In this document: positions 1 to 9,951 of the stretch, in pieces
Layout: each line of letters opens with the position of its first letter
Position numbering within the stretch: position 1 is the first letter of the stretch
Origin: Phymatolithon calcareum
Lineage: Eukaryota > Rhodophyta > Florideophyceae > Hapalidiales
Length of the DNA stretch: 64,000 nt
NCBI GenBank assembly: GCA_977006965.1
Contig: OZ345359.1
Span: forward strand, 3,038,001-3,102,000
Direction: 5' to 3'
Translations under genes and position numbers: made by a program
Notes under the pieces: model-generated
Seen by the model: the letters and a program-made list of their open reading frames with translations, nothing else
What the model was told of the DNA's origin: nothing
The model's database searches: none

Positions 1-353
1 AAGGAGGGTATACATGCAGTAGCCATCATCAACCTGGGACGCATGTTGCAACATGGGAAAACATGTGCCCCAGCTATCGTACCTCAATCCGTTGAATTGT
101 TTGAAAGAGTGATCGAAAAATGCGAAAATGTAGACGCCATGATCATATTAGGCCGATTGCTGGAAAAGGCAGTCATGCAGTACCTGCAGATATTCCCCGT
201 GCAATTCGGCTATACACACTCACCATTGACTAATCTGCGCATGAGAACGCGATGGTCAACTTGGAAGTGCTACTGAGAAGTGGAGAAGAGCACGTTATAG
301 CAGATCCGACGCGGGCTATGCAATTGATGACAAAAGCCTACTCGAGTATGTAG
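1..353 (+). pseudogene. Sel1-like repeat protein fragment, frameshifted and cut by the window edge
   Basis: The frame is open from base 1 and reads through LGRMLQHGKT and then VELFERVIEKCENVDAMIIL and LGRLLEK. This is the helix-turn-helix pattern of Sel1-like (TPR-related) repeats: a VELFERVIE-type helix, then a DAMIILGRLL helix. Between about 170 and 237 the match stops in this frame. It resumes in the third forward frame at 237-353 with NAMVNLEVLLRSGEEH and DPTRAMQLMTKAY, ending at a TAG at 351-353. A frame change inside one repeat domain suggests decay, although an intron cannot be excluded. Sel1 repeats normally mediate protein-protein contacts; no partner can be read from the context. 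The 5' part lies outside the window. Confidence 0.55.
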
Positions 354-1022
354 ACCATATTTAAATTTTGCACCATAAAAAGAATTGTAAACTATTCTGA
401 AATGCACATTCTGAAACCCTATTCCGGAAGTAGCTTTTTTCTTAATTTAGCTTCGAATTATAAGAAAGAGCTCGATTATAATCGAACTCTTTCTTTTCTT
501 TTTTTTGAATCTGGAATTTATTAAACGATCTCAGAAGCATTAATGAGACTACAAAGGATATGTGTTTCAGCGGCTACTCTCTTGGACACTCTCTTGTAGC
601 TTCGATCATCTACCCAAAAAAAACCCTCTCCCGGAAAAGGGGCGGAGGGAAAAGCTTCGAGTGCACTGGTCAGATTTCCTATGTAGCTCAGTGTCGCAGC
701 TCAATTAACTCCTTGTCTGTTCTATGTCGCCATAAAAGACAATAGTGAAGAAGAGTAGCTTGTCTAGAGCTTTTTAGTGATTTAATCTTCTCCTCTTGGG
801 TTAGTTGATATCTGCCGAGCTATTCTTCGATGTGAATCATGACGGTTTGTACAGAATCATTGAACTTTTCCGTGAGAAGTGATCTGCTCATTTGGGGCGA
901 ACCGACCGAATGCCCACATTACGGCTAATTGGGGATATATGTTGATTTATTTTAAAAGCTCCCAAAGCCTCAAATGTTTTGAATAACAGGACAGCTTCTC
1001 GCTGTTTTCGATACTCATCTCT
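354..1022. other. Gene-free stretch with one strong palindrome
   Basis: I see no convincing coding frame here. The stretch is AT-rich with T-runs and contains the near-perfect palindrome at 462-495, listed separately. A GTAGCTCAGT-like word near 680 recalls a tRNA A box, but no matching B box or cloverleaf follows. Confidence 0.5.
462..495. repeat. 34-bp near-perfect palindrome followed by a T-run
   Basis: The arms at 462-478 and 479-495 are reverse complements over 17 bp with one mismatch and no loop. They start AAGAAAGAG and end CTCTTTCTT, and are followed by a T-rich run to about 507. As DNA this could extrude a cruciform. As RNA it would be a long hairpin with a U tail. It may be a relic of a small inverted-repeat element or the 3' end of a transcript. 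No function can be assigned. Confidence 0.7.
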
Positions 1023-1271
1023 CTACTCTCCTTCTAATATCTCCTTAATTCGAATTTCTATCCCTGTGAGGGCCCGAGTAAGTCTTTTGCATTCATATTC
1101 CATTTCTTGGTCCATCTTCATAGACCGTAGTTGACGGTGCCGTGTTTTCTGGAGTCTGATGAACGCTGGAGTGGACCGGGGCAAATCGTACGAAATGTTC
1201 CGCTTTCTGATGGACTCCAAAATGTCTCCTTCTTTGAAGAGCAAGTTCCGCAACGATTTTGATGAAAATCA
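1023..1271 (-). CDS. Unrecognised basic, probably coiled-coil open frame (possible exon or remnant)
   Basis: The frame is open from just below a TGA near 1,272 down to a stop at 1,023. It lacks an early ATG: the first Met-like position, near 1,253, is a TTG. The product is about 80 residues, rich in Arg, Lys and Glu, and ends in a stretch (QEMEYECKRLTRALTGIEIR) with heptad-like spacing that suggests a helix or coiled coil. I recognise no family. It lies head to head with the open frame at 1,280-1,789. It could be an internal exon, a remnant or chance. Confidence 0.2.
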
Positions 1272-1279
1272 CTGCTTGA

Positions 1280-1789
1280 GGAAAGGCAGTGCCGTCTCGA
1301 AGACGTCATAATGTAACATTCCCGATATGTCTCGACGGTTCCTCCACGCCTCTTTCTTCGATTGGGACGACCAGAAGGCTCTTTTACTTTGATCTAGCTC
1401 GTTCCAGCATTCTAAGTGAGGACGACACATCACGGGGCTTCATCGAACTATACGATTATGAAGACCTTCTACAAACCCTTCAGAAAGCCAAGGAGGGAGC
1501 TGTCACGAAAAAGAGGAGGAGAGAAGAAATAATTAAGGTATGGGAAAAGGAAGAAGAAAGCAGATCAATGAAGATTGCTACTGAAGGCAAGCTACCAGGT
1601 ATCCTTTACATAGGAGAAAGAACAACATGTTTAAGGTGCCTAAGGTTAACATTCAACCGAGCACCCCTTTGGAGGAAATCAGTGCTCGGTGCCTACTGCG
1701 GGATCACCGCGTTGATCGAAATAGTCGCCTTACAACGTACTCTATTTTTTGTGTTCTTGTTTCTCAGCTATCAGACGTTTTCTGGATGA
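1280..1789 (+). CDS. Unrecognised open frame with a charged helical middle
   Basis: The frame is open for about 170 codons after a TGA at 1,277. Its first in-frame ATG is only at about 1,568, so it is not a normal complete gene as it stands. The middle is strongly charged (SILSEDDTSRGFIELYDYED, then KKRRREEIIKVWEKEEE) and looks protein-like. The last 60 residues are hydrophobic and lower in quality. I recognise no domain. It may be an exon, or the remains of a mobile-element protein, since the surroundings hold several decayed genes. A minus-strand frame at 1,771-2,004 (77 codons) is also open, but I saw no recognisable motif in it. Confidence 0.22.
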   Translation, partial: GKAVPSRRRHNVTFPICLDGSSTPLSSIGTTRRLFYFDLARSSILSEDDTSRGFIELYDYEDLLQTLQKAKEGAVTKKRRREEIIKVWEKEEESRSMKIATEGKLPGILYIGERTTCLRCLRLTFNRAPLWRKSVLGAYCGITALIEIVALQRTLFFVFLFLSYQTFSG

Positions 1790-2060
1790 ATCATGAACTG
1801 GAGTAGTTGATTCTGTCTTTTCGCGTTATTAGAGATCGCCTTCGCGTGGCTGAATAACCCTGAATGAAAGGAAAGTGAATACAGAAAAGTAGCCACATGG
1901 AAAAAGGTACAAGGATGTTTTGAAGAAAGAATGGTAAGTGTACTGATCGCCTCTATCTGTTGATCGGCCGTTTGCTGCTTGATATATGCTGCCACGATGC
2001 GCAATCTATGCTTCTCGTCTGCGGGCGACTGCGTGAAATCGCATGCTCCACGAACGTGTG

Positions 2061-2360
2061 ATATTGGCTCTTTTCTACTATTTGTTGTTTTGCAATATTG
2101 GCTGCTTTCTTATACTTCTTGTTGATATAATATTGGTTGATTTCTTCTACTTGTTGTTGATATAATATTGGTTGTTTTCCATTATTTGTTGTTGATATAA
2201 TAGTGATATTTTTTTCCTATTTGTTGTTGATACAATATTGGTTGTTTTCTACTATTTGTTGTTGATACAATATTGGTTGTTTTCTACTATTTGTTGTTCA
2301 TACAATATTGGTTCTGCTCTACTTTTTGTTTTCTATGTCATATTGGTTCTTTTCTCTCCC
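2061..2360. repeat. 35-bp T-rich minisatellite, about 8.5 copies
   Basis: Units begin with ATATTGG or a close variant at 2,061, 2,095, 2,130, 2,165, 2,200, 2,235, 2,270, 2,305 and 2,340. The spacing is 34 bp once and then 35 bp each time. Each unit carries a TTTGTTGTTGATA-like middle. Copies at the centre are most alike and those at both ends are more diverged. The open frame that runs through the right half encodes low-complexity hydrophobic sequence and is a by-product of the repeat. Confidence 0.9.
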
Positions 2361-2500
2361 GTATTTTCTGTTGCATGTACGCACCATGATTTAATTGTTA
2401 CATTTAGAGGTTATGGCAAAACTTGCAGGAAGTGTTATGATACGGGTTTTCAATTTCAGATGAAAATTTGAAACTCGCTGATAAAGCCAGAGATTGAAAC

Positions 2501-3626
2501 ATGTGCGGGCGTGGCCGCAACATGTTCCTGCGCGACGGCGTGCGAGCGGTCCACTGGACGAGCCATTTAAAAATTTTCTTGCCGGACGCTGTTAGCCGTA
2601 CGAGTAGCTTGAGAAGCGGCAGCAGGGACGATTGCAGGGAAAACTATACAGTAGCGAGCCTTCGTTTGAGTATGTTTGCCTACGATATCATACTTACGGC
2701 AAGGAATGAAAAAGAACTACAGAAAATGCTCAATGAGTGCTTCGAATGGACACAGGTCTATCGGATGACATGGTCGACAAAAACATTCTCAGTCATACTC
2801 CCGAATAGAAAGATTGGAAGACAGTTTCTCCTGGCGAACGAGGAAATTGAGATAAGATGTACTGCGGAATATCTCGGTACAACAATTGACAAGAACGGAA
2901 TTTGTGACGACAGGCTGCTGGAGCGATTCAAAAGCGCAGGCGCAAACGTACTGATGCAGTCAAGACGGGCATACACAATGCACCTGAAGCCATGGACGCC
3001 GAAAATACAGATATCTATCGAAGAGGTCGAGAAGACATTTTTCGCACAGGTAATCGGGCCAGTCTCGAAAAACCAATTCTCAAGACTTCGCCTTCTGTGC
3101 CGCATCCAAGCAGCTGAGAACAGGAGATTGGTCCTAGCGCTTCGATTGCTCGAAAGAGCCAAGGACTGGAAAGCGAGCCTTAGTGCGGTATGTGAAAGTG
3201 GTGACGGATCGCACGTTGTGCCTCAAGGCGATGATGATGTAGTCATCATTTGGAATCGAGAGACGCGAAATTGTGTTTGGAAATCAGGTCAAGGACGGGG
3301 TTATTCTCAAGATGAAACGGCGAGTGATGGTGATTCTCAACGTGAAATGTCGAGCGAGCATGACAGGGACAGTAAGTATGAAGTGACGGACAAGGAAGCG
3401 GAGGAGGAGATTATTCCGAGTTGTGGACAGCAAACGCCGTATGTATGGCCCCGTTCTTTCCCCATATATACGGCAGAAGTATACTGCGTCTATAGCTCGT
3501 TTTTGCGAATGTAGCCGAAGAAGTCACGTTCCGTGTCCTGTTTATTCCTGGCAATACAATGAAATACGCAAGTTGTTTGTTGGTGGACTGAAAAGTGGTG
3601 CGGTCGCTACCGTAGATGTAATTTAG
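2501..3626 (+). pseudogene. Non-LTR retrotransposon (LINE) reverse-transcriptase remnant
   Basis: The frame 2,501-3,514 encodes the back half of a LINE-type reverse transcriptase. The catalytic motif expected as F/YADD reads FAYD (2,675-2,686), so the first catalytic Asp is replaced. It is followed by IILTARNEKELQKMLNECFE, RMTWSTKTF and EYLGTTIDKNG, the usual order of palm, spacer and thumb in LINE RTs. The finger and early palm motifs that should precede it are missing; upstream sequence is unrelated or scrambled. After about residue 230 the frame becomes low-complexity and acidic. A second forward frame (about 3,420-3,626) may carry on the original 3' part. The element is dead: truncated at the 5' side, with a mutated active site and frameshifts. 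Confidence 0.75.
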
Positions 3627-6313
3627 TGGTGAAAGATGAATAAATAGTGGTTGCAGAACCTCCGTTGCGCATCGACGTCATTCATAAAAGTACGATTTGT
3701 CTCCAGTCTTCCGTGAACGTTTTCAATGCTCGAACGATGTTCAAATGAAGCATAACACCGCAGTAGTTTGACAGCGATGAAAGGTAAGTTAGGTGAAGCA
3801 ATTCCCCATTTTGGCGCACTGCGCAGCCTACCATATAAAAATTTCTGTCGCACTGTTATTAAAGTCATGCCCTCCTCACTCTCCTGTGCTCCTGATTATT
3901 TTGTGCCCATTCAATAAGAAATACAGCAAGCAAGCCTGCGCCAACCCATTCCACAACACCGCAATTCATCATGCTGGTGACACGCAATGCTAAATGCCTC
4001 GCCAATCTTCGAACGCGCAAATGGTCACATCGCCGAAGTCAAGTATGAGGCCTTGATTCGCGTCGCAAATGAGCCATTTCGTCAATAATTACCGTACACT
4101 CATCCACCACAACGACTGTACACTTCTCGCCACCGACAGAACGCTGTCCGTCCCTGCCATCGCAACAGCCTCCGCTAGACTTCCACGATCGCCTCCCGTC
4201 GTGCGTCCATACTCATCTTCAGTTTCTTCTCTGCCATGCCCGCCCGCCTCGTATGCGAAAGTGGCCGTCCATAACCCTGCCCACAGTGAACAAGGTGCGA
4301 TGGGGGCGCGGGTCAAAGAAAATAAAACCGCTGTTTCATTTCAGAACTCCAGCGCACCGAACAAGTTCGCGCCACGTGCCCGCCATATCTACTGTAACGC
4401 TCGCCCCAACATCACCGTGTCCACAACACGCCCACGCTTGCTGTTGCCCCACGACTGCGCAACGACGTGTCATTCCGGCGGTGTTGTTCTTCCTTGAGAG
4501 CGACATCATGGCATGCGCACGAGTTGCGCTGGTGTCAGTCGAAGCGTTGGGGTTCGGCTTGACAATACTGCGGTTGGAGTTTGACTCACTGACTGACATG
4601 CCAACGGTGCGACAACCGAATCGACGTAATGGCTATTCGAGTTGCAGATTTAAACGGTTTGAGAGACATACGGCTTATGGGCTGACACCTCGGTCGTAAT
4701 GCGCAATGCGATGCCAGCAAAAGGCCGACATATCAGGCCGCCACTGCACCGCACGGATCGAGCGCTCAGAAAGATAGATGCAGACGTTCGGAGTTAAATT
4801 GGCGGGCGGTACAGTACAGAACAGTAATGCGCATCAGGGATGCATCCGAGTGCATGGTGGGACGTGGACGAGTGCGACCGATTGTGCAAGTTTCTTCGGC
4901 AATTCTCAAATCCTCATGGGGCTCTACTGTACACAGGGCTACTAGCAAGTAGATTTTTATTGATTGCTAGATACAGTGCAATTCGATTTGCAAGTAGCAG
5001 TCCCGGCGATTGTCTGCAAGTTGTATTGCAAGTTGATAGCCTGCATTTATGACATGGGCCACGTCACGCAGCGCTGTATCCACACGTGGACTGAACGCCA
5101 CGTCAGTACTGTAAACACTTGAATTGGTGCTCTACGTTTGTGACTATGATGGATTCGGCATAATACGTACCGAGATGGTACAGTATAAATTAGAGAGTGC
5201 ATGACATGCACTACATTGTGTCCGCTCAACACAGTCAAACATTTTGCAATTCGTATTGCAAGTAGGCGGGTTTTTTGCAGTCCCACTCCAGTACAAGTAG
5301 ATTGCAGTATACTGCAAGTCCAGTATACTGGATAGGACCCCTGTCTGTACAGTACAATGGAATCTTTCTCTGTGTTTCATACAGTAGATTGGACAAAATA
5401 ATGTAAGCTAAGATGCTCCTTCGCGTATGGTGCTAATTGTACTGTACTCCGCATTCGCCTAAAGTGAGGTTAGCAAAGTTTCAAGGGTCAAAGTTTCGTC
5501 CATTCTACTCTATCTTTCTGTGGTATTAAAGGGCACGTTGCCGAAGAGTGATTCCGGTGTTGGAGTGACACACTGGATTAGAACTTGGCACACCATGCGG
5601 TTGTCGTCCATGCGAAATCTGCGTCCAAGCCAAGCCAGTTTCATAGCTAATCTCTGGTGGGGTGGTAGCCGCCATGTCCGACATCGCCCCCTTTCTCGCC
5701 TTCCGTGACGACACGTGCAGCATTCTCCCATTGCATTAAATTTTTATGTTTCATTTTCTGCGCTTCTCGCCTATTCACAATCCCAGCCCTTGTAAAAGAC
5801 GTACAGTATTTCTGTTCTTTAAATTTCCACACCCGCACTGTGCGCATGTTCGACATTCGGCTTCACAACGCCCAGCATCGTTCGTTCGTTCGTGTTTTCT
5901 CCTCAAAATTGTAACAATAGCATGCTGCAATCATTGCCAACAAGCTTCCGCACCGCTTCGCCCTCCACATCGCGCCCATCTGTAAACCACAAACACGCAA
6001 CAACATCTTTCACGCGGTGTTCATCGGCTCGTGTTCCTTCATTGAAGGGACACGTGCGGGTGAACAGAGCTGGACGAATGTTTGTCGATTCTACGCCCGC
6101 GTCGGCGCGCGTGGAGCGTCCGAAATGAGGAGGAATTTACTGCGACTGGGAGGAATGAGTCGCTCGTATTACACAACCCAATGTTTCGTACTATAGTGTT
6201 CACAACGGCGAAGAGCTCCGGATAGTTCATTTGGCGCAGTGAGTTTGTGGAGTTTCTCGTACTTTATGCGTGTGTGCGGCGGCTTTTGGCTGTGTTTTCA
6301 TACATATATGGGG
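3627..6313. other. Long gene-free stretch, rich in TACAGTA/TACTGTA-like words
   Basis: Many short frames are open on both strands but none shows a recognisable domain or consistent coding character. Bases 3,990-4,700 are C-rich on this strand. From 4.8 to 5.8 kb the words TACAGTA, GTACAGTAC and CAGTATACTG recur (for example near 4,811, 5,178, 5,304, 5,346, 5,443 and 5,805), together with repeated GCAAGTA words between 4,940 and 5,330. I cannot assign a gene, RNA or element. Confidence 0.45.
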
Positions 6314-6482
6314 AAGAAGAAGAAAGATAGATTGTTACTTAAAAGCTACCAACGCATCTGCTGACGGTTGGGGCAATTTTCCTGGTGCCAAGAGGTTTTG
6401 GCTGGATTCTGTCTATGGAAGAGTTTCTTTTTTCTTGGTGTAGCGCGATTCAGTGGAGTACAAAAACCCACCTCTGGTCTCC
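6314..6482 (-). mobile_element. SINE-like element, diverged second copy
   Basis: These 169 bp match the reverse complement of 19,581-19,751 over nearly their whole length. Shared blocks include ACCAACGCATCTGCTGACG, TTTTGGCT and GATTCAGTGGA. Taking the better-preserved copy as reference, the head is at the right (about 6,482) and the short AAG/CTT tail at the left (6,314). I see no target-site duplication around this copy, so it is probably older. A short dispersed repeat (6,485-6,582) begins immediately to its right. Confidence 0.65.
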
Positions 6483-6484
6483 AG

Positions 6485-6582
6485 TCGGCGAGTTAAGACA
6501 TTACAGGAAAAAAGAACAGAGACCCCGCCAACATGATTCGGAGCTGAGGTCGCATATGGAGGGACAGCGTGTTTGTAACGTT
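6485..6582 (+). repeat. Dispersed repeat of about 100 bp, copy 1
   Basis: It matches 9,059-9,167 in the same orientation, from GGCGAG (6,487) through GGAAAAAAGAAC and CGCATATGGAGGGACAGCGT to TAACGTT. There is a length difference of about 11 bp in the middle. It ends about 22 bp before the longer duplicated block that starts at 6,605, so it is probably the left end of the same duplication. Confidence 0.75.
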
Positions 6583-6604
6583 GAACTCCATGCATAACAA
6601 CGCT

Positions 6605-7890
6605 CGTTCACCGCATTCGCCTGCTCTCGTTTCCGCGTAGCTTCTCGACTTTCTGTCCACAGAACCCGTCCCCCAACATCCAGCCACGTGAGCTGCACAC
6701 GTCAATTTTTACAAGTTTACATCTTCCGTAGAACACTCTACTTGCAGTTCTTTTTCTGCCACGCAACAACCCGTTTCGGCAAACTTCAAAACGTATCCAC
6801 AAGCCTCTTATTCTCCTTCGCCAGCCTATCGCGGTGGTAACTCCTCTCCACCACCTTGCACGCGATTTTCCTCTTAACTTCATCCACCTCCCTCTGTCCC
6901 TTCGCAACTTCCCTCCGCACCTCGCGGAACTCCGCGCGGTAAAACCTGACTTGCACAGTCTCGCCCTGCACAACGCGCATCCACCGCGCAACCTTCTTGA
7001 TTTTCCCCCAGCCATTTGCGCACGTTACTAACATTCGACTTGCGCTGCGTTCTCAACTTCGACTTTGTAGTCATGACACGGTCAAGTGGTCCTTCATTCT
7101 GCGCAAGTACTTTGCGCTTGTCTCATCACGCACCCGAAGCGCTTTTCTCACCCTCGCATATGAGAGCAGCCTTCGCATCCGCGCATTGGCAGTCAAATAC
7201 GCGGCAACCTCCCGGTAGATCGGGTTGCCAAACTGCCAGCGAAAATCCACCCTCCCCCCACTCGCGATAAACCGCAGCAACTCCGCGCGCGTCGACGACG
7301 ACGTCAATTTATCCACTGCCCTTACATACGCCGCGTCGCGTGAGAGGCGCATCTCATTCCGCAACGCATTGCCCCTCCCCCGCACGCGCAGCACGTCCTT
7401 CATCACCTTCGCCGTCTCATCTCACGTCTTGCGCGCAAGCGCCTGCCTGATGCACGCGGTCTCCTGCCGGCACACGTGGACCGGGAACAATTTCCGCGCG
7501 AATGCACGATCGCTGCGCCAGGAGGGCGACCGGCAGATGCCCGGTCCGAGCCCGGTTTTGCGGGGGGCGCGCAGGACGTTCTCGCAGCGGCGGAGCTTGT
7601 GCAGGCTGGTGAAGATGGAGCAGTGGTGATCGGATTCATAGAACCAGCCGAGGGTAAATAGAAGGAAGCGAAAGAGCAAAAGGAGCGCTATTCAGGAGCG
7701 CCATGCAGACTTCATCGCGATGAAGGCGGACTTGCGTGGCGTCCGACGTTTGCTCGGACAATGAGCGGCATGGCACATGGACGACGGAGAGCCGATGCAG
7801 GCGCAATAGGCACGAATTCGGTATTGGCGACTGCCAACATGACGAATGGCGGGCGCTTGGACAGCTGCGGTCCACCGCCGCGCCAGGCAG
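6605..7890. repeat. Segmental duplication, copy 1
   Basis: It aligns in the same orientation with about 9,952-11,240. Easily seen anchors are CGCGTAGCTTCTCGACTTTC near the left end, CCACAGAACCCGTC just after it, and CAACATGACGAATGG near the right end. The copies have diverged by many substitutions and small indels. The block contains one decayed minus-strand gene, annotated separately. Confidence 0.8.
6717..7715 (-). pseudogene. Decayed gene for a basic helical protein, copy 1
   Basis: Reading down the minus strand from ATG 7,715-7,713, a single frame runs to about 7,071. It is broken only by TGA at 7,694-7,692 and TGA at 7,424-7,422. It includes a hydrophobic stretch (LLLLFRFLLFTLGWF), then YESDHHCS, LHKLRRCENVL and a long Arg-rich helical part (YLTANARMRRLLSYARVRKA). 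One frameshift near 7,074 and another near 7,020 move the match into two other frames (RKSNVSNVRKWLG, then VQVRFYRAEFREVRREVAKG and KRKIACKVVERSYHRDRL). These carry on to stops at 6,788-6,786 and 6,740-6,738 and a terminal TAA at 6,719-6,717. Several of these stops align with sense codons in copy 2. I recognise no family. The pattern (basic, coiled-coil-like, multicopy) would fit a mobile-element protein or a lineage-specific family. Confidence 0.6.
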
Positions 7891-9058
7891 GTGTGCGCCA
7901 GATTCAATTCGCGGTGCCGCGCTCGCAAAAGTTATCCGGCGGTTGCGGTCGACAAGGTACGAGGGCGAAGTAGATTGGTCGGCGGCGAGCGCACTGATTT
8001 GCTTGACGTGAAGGTAAGGTTACAGTACCTGCTATCATGGGAAAGTAAAAAGAGTGGGAGGAAAGCAAATTTTCAATGAATCAAAAAAATAAATAAAAAT
8101 CAGCAGTCGTTTCTGCACAAAAAATTATGAGGGAATTGATGTATCAGCAAAATTATTGAATTTAATGTACTCGTGTACGCCTGCCACGGCGTATTCGAGA
8201 ACGTCACCCAATAAACGTTCACTGCAGTGGTTACCGTACAGAGCGCAAAGCAATTGACAGTGTCTACGCGGCTCCAACGCCTTAATCAATGCGGTTTGTG
8301 TGTCAGCGTCATCCGAGCGCATCGAAACTATTGGCACAAAATCCCGCTTACTTGCACAAGATGTGCCCTTTCCTAATCTTAATGTTTGGTCAATATTTTT
8401 GACCACAAAATGGACGCGCGATCATTAGCCCCCTGACATTCACAGCGGGCAGACACACGCGTTCATTAAGGACAGTAAATCTGGTTTCATATTTGTTTTT
8501 GATGCGAGTCTTTAGTTTCAAATAAAGCGCGCTTTTGTGTTTATAAAAAGTTTTGTTGTCGTACTGTACGCTTTGCTTTCCTCCCCCTCTTACAGTACAT
8601 TCCCTTGCGGAAATCAGTCAGCTTTTCCTGCATCTCTCTGCAACATCAGTTCTACTCCCCAGTACGAAAAACTCCAATCTCGTTCATTCTGAACTTTCCT
8701 GAGATCTACATTGGTGGTGGTCTTACTGAAAGCCCGATCCTGCGTGAGTCTCTTTCCCTGCCCAAAGTGCGTTTGGTAGAGCCATTGCCAATGTTTGCCT
8801 TTCATTCAGCTCATCGCAGTTTCCAGTTCTGCACCGACACCGACATGGCATGTGTTGAAGCGACCAATGTGGAGTAGGCTGTGGAGAAACCGCGAATTGC
8901 GTCGCCAACTCGCGCATTCGGCACTGGCTACACTTCTGCGCTACTCGTCCTCAATGGAACTGGCTTCAAAGGATGGGAGCGCAGTGCGCACAACAATGAT
9001 GACGTAGGTGTGCATAAGATATCATCTGCAACCGCACGGCACAACGCGAAATGCTCAG
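7891..9058. other. Spacer between duplicated blocks
   Basis: Apart from the weak minus-strand frame at 8,125-8,406 I see no gene. TACAGTAC-type words recur near 8,019, 8,562 and 8,592. Confidence 0.4.
8125..8406 (-). CDS. Unrecognised 93-codon open frame
   Basis: This frame has a protein-like composition (for example DADTQTALIKALEPRRHCQL and SERLLGDVLEYAVAGVHEYI) and ends in a clean stop. It starts at a GTG rather than an ATG; the first true ATG lies about 27 codons in. I recognise no domain. The flanks from 7,891 to 9,058 otherwise show nothing I can name. It may be a short gene, an exon or chance. Confidence 0.22.
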   Translation of the reverse strand: MVKNIDQTLRLGKGTSCASKRDFVPIVSMRSDDADTQTALIKALEPRRHCQLLCALYGNHCSERLLGDVLEYAVAGVHEYIKFNNFADTSIPS

Positions 9059-9167
9059 GGGGCGAGATAAGATATTACCGGAAAAAAGAACGGGGGGATA
9101 ACATAATCGCCGTCAAGACGATTCGGAGTTGACGTCGCATATGGAGGGACAGCGTGATTGTAACGTT
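9059..9167 (+). repeat. Dispersed repeat of about 100 bp, copy 2
   Basis: This is the direct-orientation partner of 6,485-6,582, sharing GGCGAG, GGAAAAAAGAAC and CGCATATGGAGGGACAGCGT. Here it is separated from the downstream duplicated block by about 785 bp, against about 22 bp in copy 1. Confidence 0.75.
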
Positions 9168-9951
9168 CGTTCGTACGCAGGGGAACAAAGAGGACTGCCA
9201 CTACGCCGGCCCGACGAACGCGATAATGTGGAATTCAGCTCTCACACGCACATGTCGGCGCGATGCTCGCGCGGCAAAATTTGTGGCTAGTTTTCAAGAT
9301 GGTAAGCTGCAGACGCTAATTATGACGTTCGCGGGTTTAACGAACTTGACTGAACTGTATATGGATACGATTCACTTGTAGTACACGGAGAGGAACGGGA
9401 ACGAGCTCCGGTTGTGGACGGGGACAGAACTTGGGCCGGTAACCTGCAAGTGCCAACGCAATGCTAGTCAGAGCACTATTTCGTTTCGCGGAGATGACAA
9501 CCGATTGTCGGATCGGTAGACGGTGTCTCCCTCTACTCGCGACGTATGGTACGGGTTCTCGCCACCCGCTCGTGGCGAACGTTGGTTCTTCACCGAGATG
9601 GTGGGATAAATGAAGAAGACGTTACCTTGACGGTAGAAATGGCTTGAACTTCGTCGACCAGAGTGTGTCGCGAGATAAAGTTTTCATACGATAATCCCGC
9701 TTAGTAAGTGTAAGCTAGGTCTCTTTTCCCCATGCATGCTTCGTGCTTTGCCATCCAGGCTGACAACCTTGTTGCCCAAGTGTCTATCAAACCAAGACAA
9801 CAAACCAACCTACTGTTCTTGCGTCAAAATTAACCTCGTGCACATCTCCCGTTCATGCGACAAGTCTTGAGGCAGAGAAACAGGTGCAGCGAGATACTCA
9901 ACGAGGGCTAGCAAAACGTTACATGCCAACTAAACTTCGCTCTGCAGCTGT
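9168..9951. other. Extra segment of about 785 bp absent between the copy-1 blocks
   Basis: In copy 1 the short repeat and the gene block are nearly adjacent. Here they are separated by this segment. It has no recognisable coding region, no terminal inverted repeat that I could see and no clear target-site duplication. It may be an insertion in copy 2 or a deletion in copy 1. Confidence 0.45.

Noticed and set aside
675-720. A tRNA gene suggested by GTAGCTCAGT
   Set aside because: No matching B box, acceptor stem or cloverleaf could be traced.
2238-2471. A small membrane protein rich in Leu, Phe and Tyr
   Set aside because: The frame runs through the 35-bp T-rich minisatellite. Its hydrophobicity is a by-product of the repeat.
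4069-4699. Overlapping 140-150 codon frames on the plus strand
   Set aside because: Low-complexity Pro/Ser/Thr/Cys-rich readings of a C-rich stretch, open in several frames at once, with no domain.
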